Positions 34,346-46,117 of a stretch of 64,000 nucleotides of DNA are shown here, one piece after another; within the stretch, counting starts at the first letter, position 1; every line of letters begins with the position of its first letter. The notes under the pieces were generated by a model. It was not told the origin of the DNA. It worked only from the letters and a program-made list of their open reading frames with translations, and searched no databases. This stretch comes from Ailurus styani (Eukaryota > Chordata > Mammalia > Carnivora > Ailuridae), in assembly GCA_002007465.1 (NCBI GenBank), contig LNAC01000277.1, forward strand, positions 1,824,989-1,888,988. Reading direction: 5' to 3'. A program made the translations under genes and the position numbers.

Positions 34346-36249
34346 ATTTTTAAAGAAAAAAGTAGAATAGATATCAGGTAGGCAAGGAACAACATCTATC
34401 CTGGGCTGTTTGCCATGCACCACTGTGAACAAAAGTCTTCACCCGAGTTTTCCAATGTCTCATTCTCTTATGAGATGCCAAATGTAGGCCTTATATGCCA
34501 AATATAGGTCATTAGAAATACATATGAAAAGAAATAAAACAATTTATTTCTTAATGTTTTTACTGCACAAACAGCTTACCTATATACATTTTAGCGATAG
34601 GCTCATAAGTCAGGTCACATTGGAAGGCAAACTTGCTCTAGCTAAATGAGTAAATTGGAATGATGATAATACTTGAACAGATGTTTTCGATCCTACAACA
34701 ATGCCACCAAGAACCAGTAGAAAGAAATGCTAGTAGACAAATGCAAGTTCATCACCACCATGCAAAAATAATTACAAATATAGGAACCTCTGATATTTCA
34801 CCTTTGTACACCAGATCACCAAGTAATTTCCATGAAATCAAAATAAAAGAACACTGGGAAATGTATCCAAGAATCCCAGAAGATATCACAAAGTCCACTG
34901 AAGGAAAAATCAACAAATGAAGATGGAGATCATATAGTGGTTACTATTCCGGAACAAACACATCTGAGTTTATCATCTCCCCAAATATTTATTTCACTTG
35001 CTAAGATAGTTTCCCTGATGTTTTAAATTTTTTGTATGCTTAAACACCCATGTGAATAGGCAACAGCCCTGTAAAACAGTGATGTGGCAACTTTACAGAA
35101 AATCAGGCAACATTTGGCAATATAAACACATGACATAACAGAAGATGAACATCTGTGCAGAAGGAAAATTAGCTGTTCAAACAGAGCATCAAAGTCTGTG
35201 GTGTGCAGTGCACCCTTAGTATCATCTCTGGTTGGCCAATTTGGCCAGCATCTTGTGGGAAAATGCTCTACAAGGGAAGCAGATTTTCACTGTTTGAACG
35301 GATGGATGGGTTTGGATTAGATCATTTCCCTGAATGGGACTGGAATCCTTATTAAAGGAGGCTCACTGAAGAGAAAAACTCTTACTCTGGAAGTGCAGGG
35401 TGCAGGAGAAAAAGTGGAAGGAAGACAGCACTGGGAGTCAGCAGGTGGATGATAAGACAAGATAGAGGATGATCCCTTTCTTATGGAGATTCTTGGGTGG
35501 TTTTAGGAGCTCCTTCTTAGCCCAGGCTCTTACTTTGTACCACCTTCTTTCCTCTAACTCAGTGGCACCACTTAAAGAGGCAATGCATCACACCCACATG
35601 GTGGTGCAGGTGGCATTCCCCAGGACATCAGTCTTGGTTCTCCTCTCTCTTTATTCTACATATGGCCTCAAAAGTTTTTGGTTTTGCTTGCATAGCCTTT
35701 CTTTCCCCACCTGTTCTTGTTCTGCTCAGTTGCCCTGGAAGGTGATTCTTGTCGGTTCCTTTAAGGCTTAGGGATGTGTGGGGACAATAGACACCAGCTG
35801 AACATTGAAGGACAGCAGGAGAGACAAGTCAAGTTGTTCTTTTCTGCTTCCTCCCTCTTTCAAGGCTGTTTCTTTGGCAGTGACCTTTTTCCTGCCAGCA
35901 GCTCCTCCTCTAGCACTCTGGGTCCCGGTGGGCTCTGGAAGCTCTAGTTCTTCTTCTCCTCCAGCCTTAGCAGCCTATCATGCTTCCCAGTGCATTCTTG
36001 CTAACTAGCGGAAGCTCCACCAGCCAACATTGGTTCTCTCCATCCTAACCCACCTCTATAAGAAGGCCTTTTATTTCTCTACATTTAAATCATCTGGGGG
36101 TAATTCTGCTTCCTTTTGGGACCTTGATCACACAGCTGCTATCTCCTAAAATTGGGAAATGGCCTCTTGAATAATCAGACTTGACAATACCAGGCCCATA
36201 TTCTCACATCAAAACAATTATTTAGACAGAAAAAAACAATTTGACCTTT
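34346..36249. other. intergenic; possible old LTR at 35480-36130
   Basis: The phrase 'cactctgggtcccggtgggctctggaagctctagttcttcttc' through 'cttgctaactagcggaagctccaccagccaac' looks like an old LTR or LINE end, not assigned. The 86-codon frame at 34660-34920 has a Met start and is fairly hydrophilic, but it has no recognisable similarity and lies in A-rich sequence. Confidence 0.35.
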
Positions 36250-36425
36250 TAAACCAGTGTTTCCCAGACTTTAGTGTGCCTGAGTATCAGTTGCGAATCA
36301 TGTTAAAATGAGAATCTGGGTATAGTTGCTCTGGGGTTGGGCCTGGGATTCTGCATTTCTAACAAGTTTTCAGGTAATGTCAATGTTGCCAGTCCATGAA
36401 CCCCATTTTTGAGTAGCAGGACTCT
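36250..36425 (+). mobile_element. hAT-type DNA transposon remnant (MER5/MER3 kind)
   Basis: 'accagtgtttcccagactttagtgtgcctgagtatcag' at the left, 'gggttgggcctgggattctgcatttctaacaag' in the middle and 'tttcaggtaatgtcaatg' at the right. This is the layout of a short non-autonomous hAT element. Confidence 0.7.
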
Positions 36426-36769
36426 AGACGGGATGTAGTTACCCACACTTGCCACTCTCATTTATGTTACTTGGATAGTACTTTTATTTTCTCTACCAAT
36501 CCTTGCTCATTTATGGTACTAGTCTGGCTTATAATCTTTGATCTCTATTTACTTTGGTTGATTTCCTTCCTCTGATGATATCAGCTGTCCTCAAGTTCAG
36601 ACCTCTGTCTTGATCTGTAGATGAGTGATATCACTCACCACCCGGAAGTGGAGTATCGCCCCCCCCCAAAAAAATCCCCTTTCCTCTACCCACATTCAGC
36701 TGCTTAGAATTTTCGCTGTTTCTTTCTTCTACAAATCTTGTCCATCCACTAGGTTCTCTATTTGAATTT
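36426..36769. other. intergenic, nothing identified
   Basis: A C8 run at 36660-36667 is followed by an A run. No exon. Confidence 0.35.
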
Positions 36770-37250
36770 CTACTATCCCCCAACCAGACTCTTATCATTA
36801 CCTGCCTGTTAGGACCTCCTAACTGGTCTCTGTCTTTAGCTTTTGTGCCTTCAACCTATTCTTCAGACCAGCACCAGACTGATTTTTCTAAGAAGCAAAC
36901 TGAATGTTGTCTCACTTTTTTTCTTGGTGTTTCATACAATCTATAGGATAAGAAAGCCCTTAGGAATCTTGTTTCCACCTTCTGATGCAGCCCCTCACCT
37001 ATCAATTTTATGTTCTGAGAACGTTGAAAAACTTACATCAGACTTCCAGTCCCTCAAGCATTGTCCATGCTGTTTCTTTTCCCTGAAATGCCTTTGCCAC
37101 CATCTTTTGACTCTTACAAACACACCTATGTGCTTTTCCTCCCAGGAGAAGACCTTTAGGCCAGAAACCGTATCTTGTCTTCTTTTCCTTTTCCTTTCCT
37201 TTCTTATCTTCAGCATCTAGTCCAGATGGTCTTCAGTAAATGCTAATAAA
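36770..37250 (+). mobile_element. L2 LINE fragment
   Basis: Pieces in L2 order: 'gacctcctaactggtctctgtcttt', 'accagactgatttttctaag', 'tctataggataagaaagccc', 'catgctgtttcttttccctgaaatgcctttgccac', 'taaatgctaataaatg'. The 125-codon frame at 36843-37220 is a chance read of this. Confidence 0.7.
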
Positions 37251-37844
37251 TGTATCATTTAAAATAGTAGATTAATGTTTGACAATGTATTATAATATTG
37301 TTTCAATTTATACACTAAGATTTATTTTAAATGTCATTAGATATAAGACAAAACTGTGATATTTCTCTTGATGTTTTCAATAGTAGTGAAGCAATTTTTA
37401 AAGAAAGAGGCTAATAATCTTCACCCTGGCTCTCCATTTGGCCTTTATTAGAGATTAGGTAGTTATCTTCCTTGGATCTGTGTTTGGAGTCTCTCAGTGA
37501 GGGTGACAGATGATTTGTCCAATGTAGACCCTAACTGAGCTTAATTTTGTATCTTATTGAGCAAGTAAGCAATTGTAGTTTGTTTCTCTTTTTTTAACCA
37601 CAACACAGGAAATTTATATCTGGAAGGATTTCCTCTTGGGCAGGCAATCTGCCTGGAATTATTTAGTGAGCACAGTCGGGATGAATCAGACTACCAGGTC
37701 TCAGTGTTTATAGATAAAAATAACTTACATGAGTAGAGCAATAGAGGGAGTATTTGAGACTTGCTGATTCACAGAGATCATTAAGTGTTGGAACTAACAA
37801 CCCAAGATGCTATAGAATCTCTATCCATGGCAGTCCTTAAAAGT
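37251..37844. other. intergenic, nothing identified
   Basis: No exon or clear repeat seen. Confidence 0.35.
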
Positions 37845-38040
37845 CATATACATTGACTTGGGAAAGTCACTCCACCATTCCATTCCATGACTTACTTGCC
37901 TTATTTGTAAAATGGGCAAAATAAAGGACCTACTTTATAAGTTGTCATGAGAATTCACTGAGGTAATAAACGTGAAGCACTTAAATGAGATAATAAGTAT
38001 GAAACCTGGCTCACTGTGTTCATTGATAAATGTTACTATC
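37845..38040 (+). mobile_element. MIR
   Basis: 'cttgggaaagtcactccacc', 'ttgccttatttgtaaaatgggcaaaataa', 'cctactttataagttgtcatgagaattcactgaggtaataaacgtgaagcactt' and a final 'ttgataaatgttac' follow the MIR consensus order across nearly its whole length. Confidence 0.8.
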
Positions 38041-38394
38041 AATTTAGTAAACAGTATACAGTAATTACTGTGAGTATTTTGGTGACTTTGGAATAAAGAA
38101 CAAGCATAAAGCATTATTTCCCTTTTATTACATTGACTCGATTAAAAACTTACTCTATAGTCAGTTCCCCAAAGGCTCATCTTATTCCCAAGAACCTCAA
38201 TAAAGCACCTTTGACTTTAGGAAAGTCCAAGATTTAATGTTTCTCCACCTGAAAGTTTCATGAATGTTTTGTCTTGCATTGTGCTCCTACGGTGTTCTAT
38301 TACTGATCATCAGCATAAAAAATATGCATTTTGTAATGGTGCTCATAAAACCCAGATGATAATGCTGCACTTTACAGTTTAATCAACATTTTCT

Positions 38395-38570
38395 CATACT
38401 CTGTCTAATTTGCTTGCTCATTTTACTATTTCCATTTTGTGCATAAGAGATGAGAAAATCAGAGAAATTACGTGATCAACCTAAGGTCAGAAAATTGCCG
38501 GATGGCAAGCTGGGACTCAAACCTTGGTCCTCCCACTTCAAATTCCATGTCATTGCACAAACTTTTGTCT
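38395..38570 (-). mobile_element. MIR
   Basis: Antisense MIR: 'tactatttccattttgtgcataagagatgagaaaatcagagaaattacgtgatcaacctaaggtcag' and 'gctgggactcaaaccttggtcc'. Confidence 0.7.
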
Positions 38571-39834
38571 CTTGACTTGGAGAAGACTGGTTTAGCAGAG
38601 CATTTGCAGAACCTTTGAATAGATGGTTCTTTGGGCATGGGTTTGCTGATTTCCTACTGGGATGACAGACCAACACTTGTAGTGGTCCTCTATATTAGCC
38701 CATAGCTGATTTACATCCTGCTGTGGAATTATTGCAGTTACTTCATCCCTGGTGAGTCAGGAAAACAAAACCAAACATAACCAAACATAAAAGGCAGGTC
38801 ATTTTTTTGTTTGTTTTTTTAAGAACTCATCATTTTATAAGTTTAAAATAAATGCAGGTCATTCACCACTTAAGTTTTTGAGTTCCTCATCATATATACA
38901 GAGTAAAAGGTGCTCCATTTCAGTTTTTAAGAGTATGTGATTGTATAACCAAATATATTTTATAGGTCAATTTCCACATCACTTTTATTTCTTTGAGATT
39001 TTGTTATTCCAAATAATGCAGTATTGCATTTTCAGTTTTGAAAGATTTTTCATTCTACCAATTCCAGTTTTGCTAATCCTTATAAGCTATTTTTTATCCT
39101 TCAGAGACTTGGTATTGCATTGAAATGTCTGTTATTAAAATGTTTATCTTCAATAATAAAAACAAAAGCATATTATTGGGTACAAGGATTTGAAAAAATA
39201 TTTGAATCTTTATACCTTGAAATTTCATTGTCATAAATTCCAGAAGTCATCATTCTTGCTAATAGCATGATCTTCTATCATTTTTATATTGAACTTTACA
39301 AAACATTATTATAAATTACAACACTCAGCATGATGTTTTAGTAATAATAGTCATATGCATTATAATCATCAAATTTCCCAACAAATTTAGGCAAAGATGA
39401 AAGTCTTCCAAATGGAAACATGCCAGCCTTGGAACTCTAGTAATTCTGTATAGGAATAATCTTTTTTATATTCAAAGCATAGTCATTAATTTTAAATTTT
39501 GCCCAATATCATTGTGATAAACATCAAAGCCCCTTCCTATCTATAACCAACTCACTTAAACACTAAAGTAAGCTGTACTATTATTTATCATTAAAAATGT
39601 GATATTATTTCCAATGTTATTAGAGTACTTAGTATTAACTGATAAATTTAAGTGCTCATACTGCTGTTAGCAAGGTCACCAGTGAGATTCTATTTTCCAC
39701 ATTGAGAAACTAACTGCCTTTCAGTTCTCATTTTTTTTTACCACTTTGAAGATTCTGCAATATTAAATATTTCTAATATTTTGAAATCTCTCATCTCATG
39801 GCCTTGTGGATGGCAGGATTTTTTTTCTCCTTCT
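38571..39834. other. A/T-rich intergenic, nothing identified
   Basis: No exon or recognised repeat. Confidence 0.4.
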
Positions 39835-40430
39835 TCTCTGAACATATATCATGTTTTCCTTCCTCTGCTCTCCAACTCAAGTAAACCAGAAACCCTGAAG
39901 CCATTCTACATTCTACTTTCACTCATCTCACCCTCAAATTGTCTTCCAATGTCTGTAATGTCTATGTTCTAGACATCTAATAAATCCTGCCGCCTCTTTA
40001 TTTCCATTGCCATGACTCAGGACTTCTTCCTTCTCAACTTTATGGTCATTCTGCCAACCTTATTGATTTTACTGACTTTACTCTTATCCTGCTTGTTTTA
40101 TCCCCACAATATTGTTAGAGACACACACAAAAAATGGAGTTTTATACCCTACAATGTGGACTACAAAAACCAACCATGGCCCTTCATGCTCTCATTTCCT
40201 CCCATTCTTTCACTGGAACACATGTTCTTGAAACGTCTTAATTTTACCATCTTCTCTCACTCCTGAGATTTGCACATGGCTCTTCCTTCTATCTACAATG
40301 ATCTTGTTCACATAGCTCTTTCTTCACCACTCCAATTTTCTCCTGGTTAGCTGCTACTCATCAAATCAGATGGGCTTTGCTTCCTGCAGAGAGCCATCTT
40401 TGACCAACCTTCCACACAAGCTGCAGTCCC
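39835..40430 (+). mobile_element. L2 LINE fragment
   Basis: A pyrimidine-rich stretch with L2 phrases: 'ctcatctcaccctcaaattgtcttccaatgtctgtaatg', 'tggactacaaaaaccaaccatggcccttcatgctctcattt', 'atttgcacatggctcttccttc', 'ctcatcaaatcagatgggctttgcttcctgcagagagccatctttgacc'. The open frames at 39781-40266 are not genes. Confidence 0.65.
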
Positions 40431-40959
40431 AGAACACCTGCAGAAGGGACTATCAGGAAATACACTCCCCTTCTTCCTCCTCAGGACCACCTTTCCAAGC
40501 CTCCTTTGAAGTTATTACAGTCATGTAACCACAAAAGCCCTAGCCCAAAATGATACCCCTGGGGCTTCTCCATGCTTTTTTTGTCTTCCATCGCTGGATA
40601 CAAATAAACAAGGCAACATGGGAAGCCCTGAGATGAAGATGGCAAAGTTACTATATGGGAGTATCCTTGGTTTCTGAACTATATCACTTGAAGAAAAGTT
40701 TCTGGCTGATTAAGAATAATTATTTTGGACTCTGTATGATTAAAGCACCAACTTTTATTACCACAGGTAGTTTATGCTAATACACTCTGTACACTAGCAA
40801 AAACATCTACTTTCTTGTCTAATTAAGCTGGCAGTTCTCTGGGAGATCCTAATACACTACCTGTTATAGTTACTACTCAATCAGTGTTTCTAAATAATAA
40901 TTAAATGAGTAAATAAAAATGCTTTAGGGACAGAAAACAGGGAACACATCAGATGGGAC

Positions 40960-41080
40960 TTTTTAAAAAGATTTTATTTATTTATTTGTCAGAAAGAGAG
41001 AGAGAGCACGTGAGCAGAAGCAGGGGGGATGCAGGCAGAGAGAGAAGCAGGTTCCCCACTGAGCAAGGAGCCCCATGTGG
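40960..41080 (-). mobile_element. CAN SINE, tail half only
   Basis: 'ttttaaaaagattttatttatttatttgtcagaaagagagag' through 'gttccccactgagcaaggagccccatgtggg', then the tRNA-like head is absent and unrelated sequence begins. Either truncated at insertion or deleted afterwards. Confidence 0.85.
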
Positions 41081-44000
41081 GTACAGCTTTCATAAGGTAA
41101 CTTGATAGTTACCCACTTTAGAAATGATTTTTCTGTGATTTTTCTTCAAATCGTATCTATGATAGACACAGATATATGTTTATGGTATGAGGCATCTATC
41201 ATATTTTATTTTAGATAATTCTCCTTGGATAGGCTAGTTTTATCCCCAATTTACTGGTATGTAGCAGATTTTAACAAGTAAGTGATAATGCTATGATCAT
41301 TTATTTACTTAGTAATCTTTTATTGAATATGAAGATGGTAATTAGTTTTCTAAAAAAGCCAGATAATTCTCTTAAGCCTACTATTGTTAATTATTTTGAT
41401 TTGTGGTACTGCATTATAATGGGGTCATGGCAGGTGAGATAAACCTATAAGCAATAATTAGATTAGGTGATTTTTTTTTCAGTAGCGAATAATCAAATTT
41501 TAAAGCTGAAATTATGCAATCTTAGTGTTTACCCATCATTTATATAAGATAGTCTAATAAAAAGGCATATTGACTCTTAAAATGAACCACTCCTTGTATA
41601 ACTATATGGAACTATAAAAGTGGGTGTAACCTATTGACTCTGTCAGGAAAAGAACAGTTCTCTACATGGACATTTATACTTGTGTAACATCAGAAACAGG
41701 ATGTCAATTTCTATGAATGAAGGTAAGCATAATTTTTACTATCTTGTAACTTTCATATATTTAAAGGAAAATGCATAGATTCAGATGTTAGATGAGTTTT
41801 CTCATGTAAGAAATTAGTATAATTTTAATATTAATTATATATCTGAAATGCCTGTTTGGATTTCAATAAAATCAAATTTGTATTTGATGTTATTTAGTTT
41901 TAATCTGACCTACTTACCATCATGCATTGGTTAAAATAAAAACTTTATTTTACAACTAATTCAATTCAAATTGTTTAGGCTATTGTCCAGAATTCTCTAA
42001 GAAGCTTAAGACGAGATCCTAAAAAGTTTTTCTCTTCACAGACTGAGATAAGTTAATATATCCTTGAAACAGTAAGAAATGTCTCTAAATACTAAAGACA
42101 GACTTTGAACTACAGACATTAGTATGAGCTACTTAGGACAAATTTGATAAAATGTTTTCATATTTTAAATACTTAAAATTGTTTAAAATTTAAATAATTT
42201 AAAGTATCCTTGGACTAAAAACATTCCATATGTAATAAAGCTGTTAAGATAAATAACAGAGGTGCTAAAGAGAAAATCTTTTGTATTCTTACTGCCCCAG
42301 TGTGAAGTGATCTATGTATAAATTAGTGCATATCAACTAAAGTTGTACCCTACATGCCTTTTATAATCAGTAGGAAGTTTCAATTGTACTTTCAAATCCT
42401 ATAAAGGAATACTACTACTATGAGAAATCTGCCATTATCTCTCATTCACTGGCAGATATCCTGGCAACATTTTAAATTTTGTCTGTTGCTTCAGGTTAAA
42501 TAGCTAGAAATAAAAATTTACAATGTAAAGATTAATCCCATCATAAAATTTTGGCTATCACTTCAGGTAAACCAGAATTAAAATTCACAACATAAAGACT
42601 AATTCTATAATCTGATTAAGTTATGGAATAAAAGTTTATAAGAATACAAATAATTTATTATACCTAGTTTTATTCTAAAATTCAAAATATTATTTGGTGC
42701 AACATAATTAAACTTTAGCAAGGTTTTCCTTGTCTAGAAGACCAACTTAATTAGCTTTTTAAATGTCTCACATTTTAAATAATCTTATCAGTTTTGCATT
42801 TTTATTAATTGTCCCAATACTTTCTCTAGACTATGGTTGCTAAGGGCCCAGGAATGGTGCTGGTTTGGATAATCTATGTACAGCAATTAGTCTTCTGGGA
42901 AGTAGACAGAGCAGAATTTGCTTCAGGTTTCTCTGTAACAAAGTACATTGAGTTTCTCTGATTTGCTGGTAGAAAAAAGCATTTCATAGGTATCCACAGT
43001 AGTGTGTGAGTGTGTATAATTTATCTCCCTATCAATATTAAGCAGAATTTTCCACATGAGACTCAACTGTCACAAGACTAATGACACAGCCTGGTGAGTA
43101 GGAGAATCTCATGAACATTAGTTTCCTCCCTTCCTCCCTGACCCCAATCCTTTTTTAATATAACTTAAATATTTCAAGATATGCTATATGACAAATTTCT
43201 CCTTTCCATACAATTTGGCAGGAACAGGGTAGAATTTTTGAAAATCAGGTAAAAAATAAGAGAAAGCAATTGAATTAAGATAGTTGTCTGAGTACACATA
43301 TTTCTATTCCTTTCCATCTGAAAACCTATGAAATATCAAAAAAATTTTAATAAAGAGTAAATACAAACAAAGGTAGGAAAACAAAAAAAGCAATTCCACC
43401 TACGGTCTAGAAATGTTAAAGAATTCTGGAAAGATGGAAGGTGGGCAGGATCACATCTACAGGGATATAAATAAAGGAAAACACAAGCATAGAAACGTAC
43501 ACTGTGATGGGAAGAATGACGGTGAGACAGGGGCCACAGGATAAAAGAGGTGCTCTTTAAGCATTCCTCAGAACAGTTGTTAATGGAGGAGAAATGGTCA
43601 GAGTAAGACTAGTTAATACCTCTCCAATTTGTAGTAAGCAGTAGTGAGCAATGGTGTTTGTCCATAGCCTAAAGTGGAGTGTGGGCAATGGCGGCCTGGA
43701 GGCAGAGCAATGTTCCAGAAAGGACAGGAACTGCTGAACTCAGAAGAGAAGTTGAGGCACACTGCATAGCCTCCCAACAGCACATCTGGCCTCTCCCACA
43801 AATCACCAGACTGACCTGAACAGAAAAAGCAAATGCATAGAAATACCAAACACAAAATGAACTAACAGTGATTACTAAACATGTGAAGGAAATGACCACT
43901 GCTGTAAAGAGAAAAGGAGATCAGGAGGTTAAAATAACAATGTGAGAATATACTATATTCACAGAGACACAAGAAGAGATTTTTAAATAAAAATTTCTTC

Positions 44001-44289
44001 ATGAAATTAAAAAAAATACTTGAATGATAGACATTACTGGAAAGCAAAATAGTGAATTGGAAGGTCACGTTGAAGAATTTTCCCATGATACAGTGTAAAA
44101 AGAAAAGTTAAATATATATATGCGTATTTATATATGCATACCCATGTATATGTATGGGTATGCATTCTCTCATATAAATGAGTGACAGTAAGCTTAAGAT
44201 GCAAGGAAAGATGGACCAGGAAATGTTAATATGTAACCAGAAAAATCAAACAGAGAGAAGGTTTATAAACATCTACACAACCAGCTGGT
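41081..44289. other. long A/T-rich stretch, few repeats
   Basis: About 3.2 kb without a SINE or clear LINE. No exon is seen. Frames around 43613-44086 on the minus strand overlap each other in different phases and are unsupported. Confidence 0.4.
44134..44165. repeat. perfect 12-bp inverted repeat with 8-bp loop
   Basis: Arms atgcatacccat (44134-44145) and atgggtatgcat (44154-44165) are exact reverse complements within an (AT/ATG)n-like stretch. Probably a by-product of simple-sequence change. Confidence 0.8.
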
Positions 44290-45049
44290 AACAGATACTT
44301 AGCATCAATTCCTCCTTCTTTTGCCAGTTGTACTCCAATTGATCTCAGGGTGATAGAAATGATCCTTCCCCCATTCTCAGTCCACACAATTCAGGCAAAG
44401 TTGATTCCAAGTATGACTTTGACAAAGGGCATGTAACTCAGATCTGAATAATCTGATCATTGTTTTTCTGGCTATGGTGATTAAGATATTGAATTTATAA
44501 CCTAATTAGAGCCAGTGGTACATCATGAAATTTTGTAGAGCTGGTAGAAAATTCACTGATCTTACCCATAGATATAAAGCTGAATGATTTCAGCCAGGTG
44601 CTGCTGTAGGTGAACCTTCAAAGAAATGCAAACATTTCTTGCTCTTGATGTAAAGAAGAGACAGAGAGAGAGAAACAATTTTTTTAAAAGATTTTATCAA
44701 TTTATTTGAGAGAGAGAGCAAGCATGTGAGAAAGACAGAAGGAAAAGGAGAAGCAGACTCCCCACTAAAGAGGAAGCCTGACTTAGAGCTGGATCCCAGG
44801 ACCCCAGGATCATGACCTGAGCCGAAGACAGACATGTAACTGACTGAGCCACACAGGTGCCCCAAGAAACAGGTTTGATGACACAGAGTCCCAGATCCAT
44901 CTGGGTCTTAAGCTAGTTCTGCCACAGGCCTTTTTAGTTTTGGAGCCAATTAATTCTAGTTTGGGTTAAGCCAGTTCTGGTTGTGTTTTTCTATTACTTA
45001 CCATGAAAAGATGCCTAACCTATATAGAAATAAATAATGGTACTAAACA
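44290..45049. mobile_element. old interspersed repeat, family not assigned, split by a SINE
   Basis: The end 'ttttggagccaattaattctagtttgggttaagccagttctggttgtg' (44938-44984) is a phrase shared by old mammalian repeats; the body (44300-44670) appears to belong to the same element. Class uncertain. Confidence 0.35.
44678..44864 (-). mobile_element. CAN SINE
   Basis: Tail side 'tttaaaagattttatcaatttatttgagag', head complement 'tgactgagccacacaggtgcccc'. The short direct repeat agaaaca is at 44671-44677 and 44865-44871. Confidence 0.93.
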
Positions 45050-45200
45050 AAATAGAAGAAAATTTCCCAGAGCCCAAGAAAGATAATCACTAGATTAGAA
45101 GTGACCACAGAGAACAGAACAAGATAAACAACAGAAAATCCCCTCTGAGTTACATCATGGTGAAATTTCAGAACACCAAGAATATAATAAAAGTCCTAAA

Positions 45201-45412
45201 AGGGGCACCTGGGTGGCTCAGTTGGTTAAGCCACTGCCTTCGGCTCAGGTTATGATCCCAGGGTCCTGGGATAGAGTCCCACATTGGGCTCCCTGCTCAG
45301 TGGAGAGCCTGCTTCTCCCTCTCCCTCTGCCTGTCGCTCTGCCTACTTGTGCTCTCTATCTCTCTGTCAAATAAATAAATAAAATCTTTAAAAATAAATG
45401 AATAAAAAAATA
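45201..45412 (+). mobile_element. CAN SINE
   Basis: Head 'ggggcacctgggtggctcagttggttaag', full body, tail of AAATAAATAAATAAAATC. The 15-bp TSD aataaaagtcctaaa is perfect at 45186-45200 and 45413-45427. Confidence 0.96.
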
Positions 45413-45920
45413 AATAAAAGTCCTAAAGATTTCAGAGAAAAAAATGAAATAGAGTACCAAGAAATGAGTGAGAAATAGCTTGACATAAGACACTTTACCT
45501 GCAAATATTGGATGGTAAAAGGGAACAATAAAGTCTTAAAATTTCTGAGGGAAAATGACTTTGAAAGAGTTTTGTATCTATTAAACTGCTATCTAATAGG
45601 AAGCCAAAATAAGGAGAGTTTTGGACATGCAAGGACCAAGGCATCTTACCACCAACATAATTTTCCTGGCAGAATTACTTATGTATAGAATCTAGAACCA
45701 TTAGTATGAATCCAAGAAAAAGAATTATAAAGATTGTGAGAAACAATGACATTTATGATTGTCTAAGTATTTTATAAAGTTTAATTTCTTAAAAATCAGA
45801 AATGTATTAATATGGATGGAAGAGAGACTCAGGGAGGAGACAAATGCAAGCATACTAAGCTTATTATATTGTAAATGGGGAAGTTATAGATAGTCATTAA
45901 CTTTTGAGGTTAACAAAAAT

Positions 45921-46117
45921 ATATTTTTTAAAGATTTTATTTATTTATTTGACAGAGAGAGAGCACAAGTAGGCAGAGAGGCAGGCAGAGGGAGAGGGGG
46001 AAGGAGGCTTCCTGCTGAGCAGAGAGCCCAATGCAATGCAGGGTTCCATCCCAGGACCCTGAGATCTTGACCTGAGCCAAAGGCAGAGGCTTAACCCACT
46101 GAGCCACCCAGGCGCCC
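45921..46117 (-). mobile_element. CAN SINE
   Basis: Tail side 'taaagattttatttatttatttgacag', head complement 'ctgagccacccaggcgccc'. The 16-bp TSD tgaggttaacaaaaat (45905-45920) matches 46118-46133 except for one c/t. Confidence 0.96.

Noticed and set aside
34660..34920. An 86-codon hydrophilic frame as a possible small gene
   Set aside because: No similarity that I recognise, no promoter or splice context, A-rich composition; conservation would be needed to revive it.
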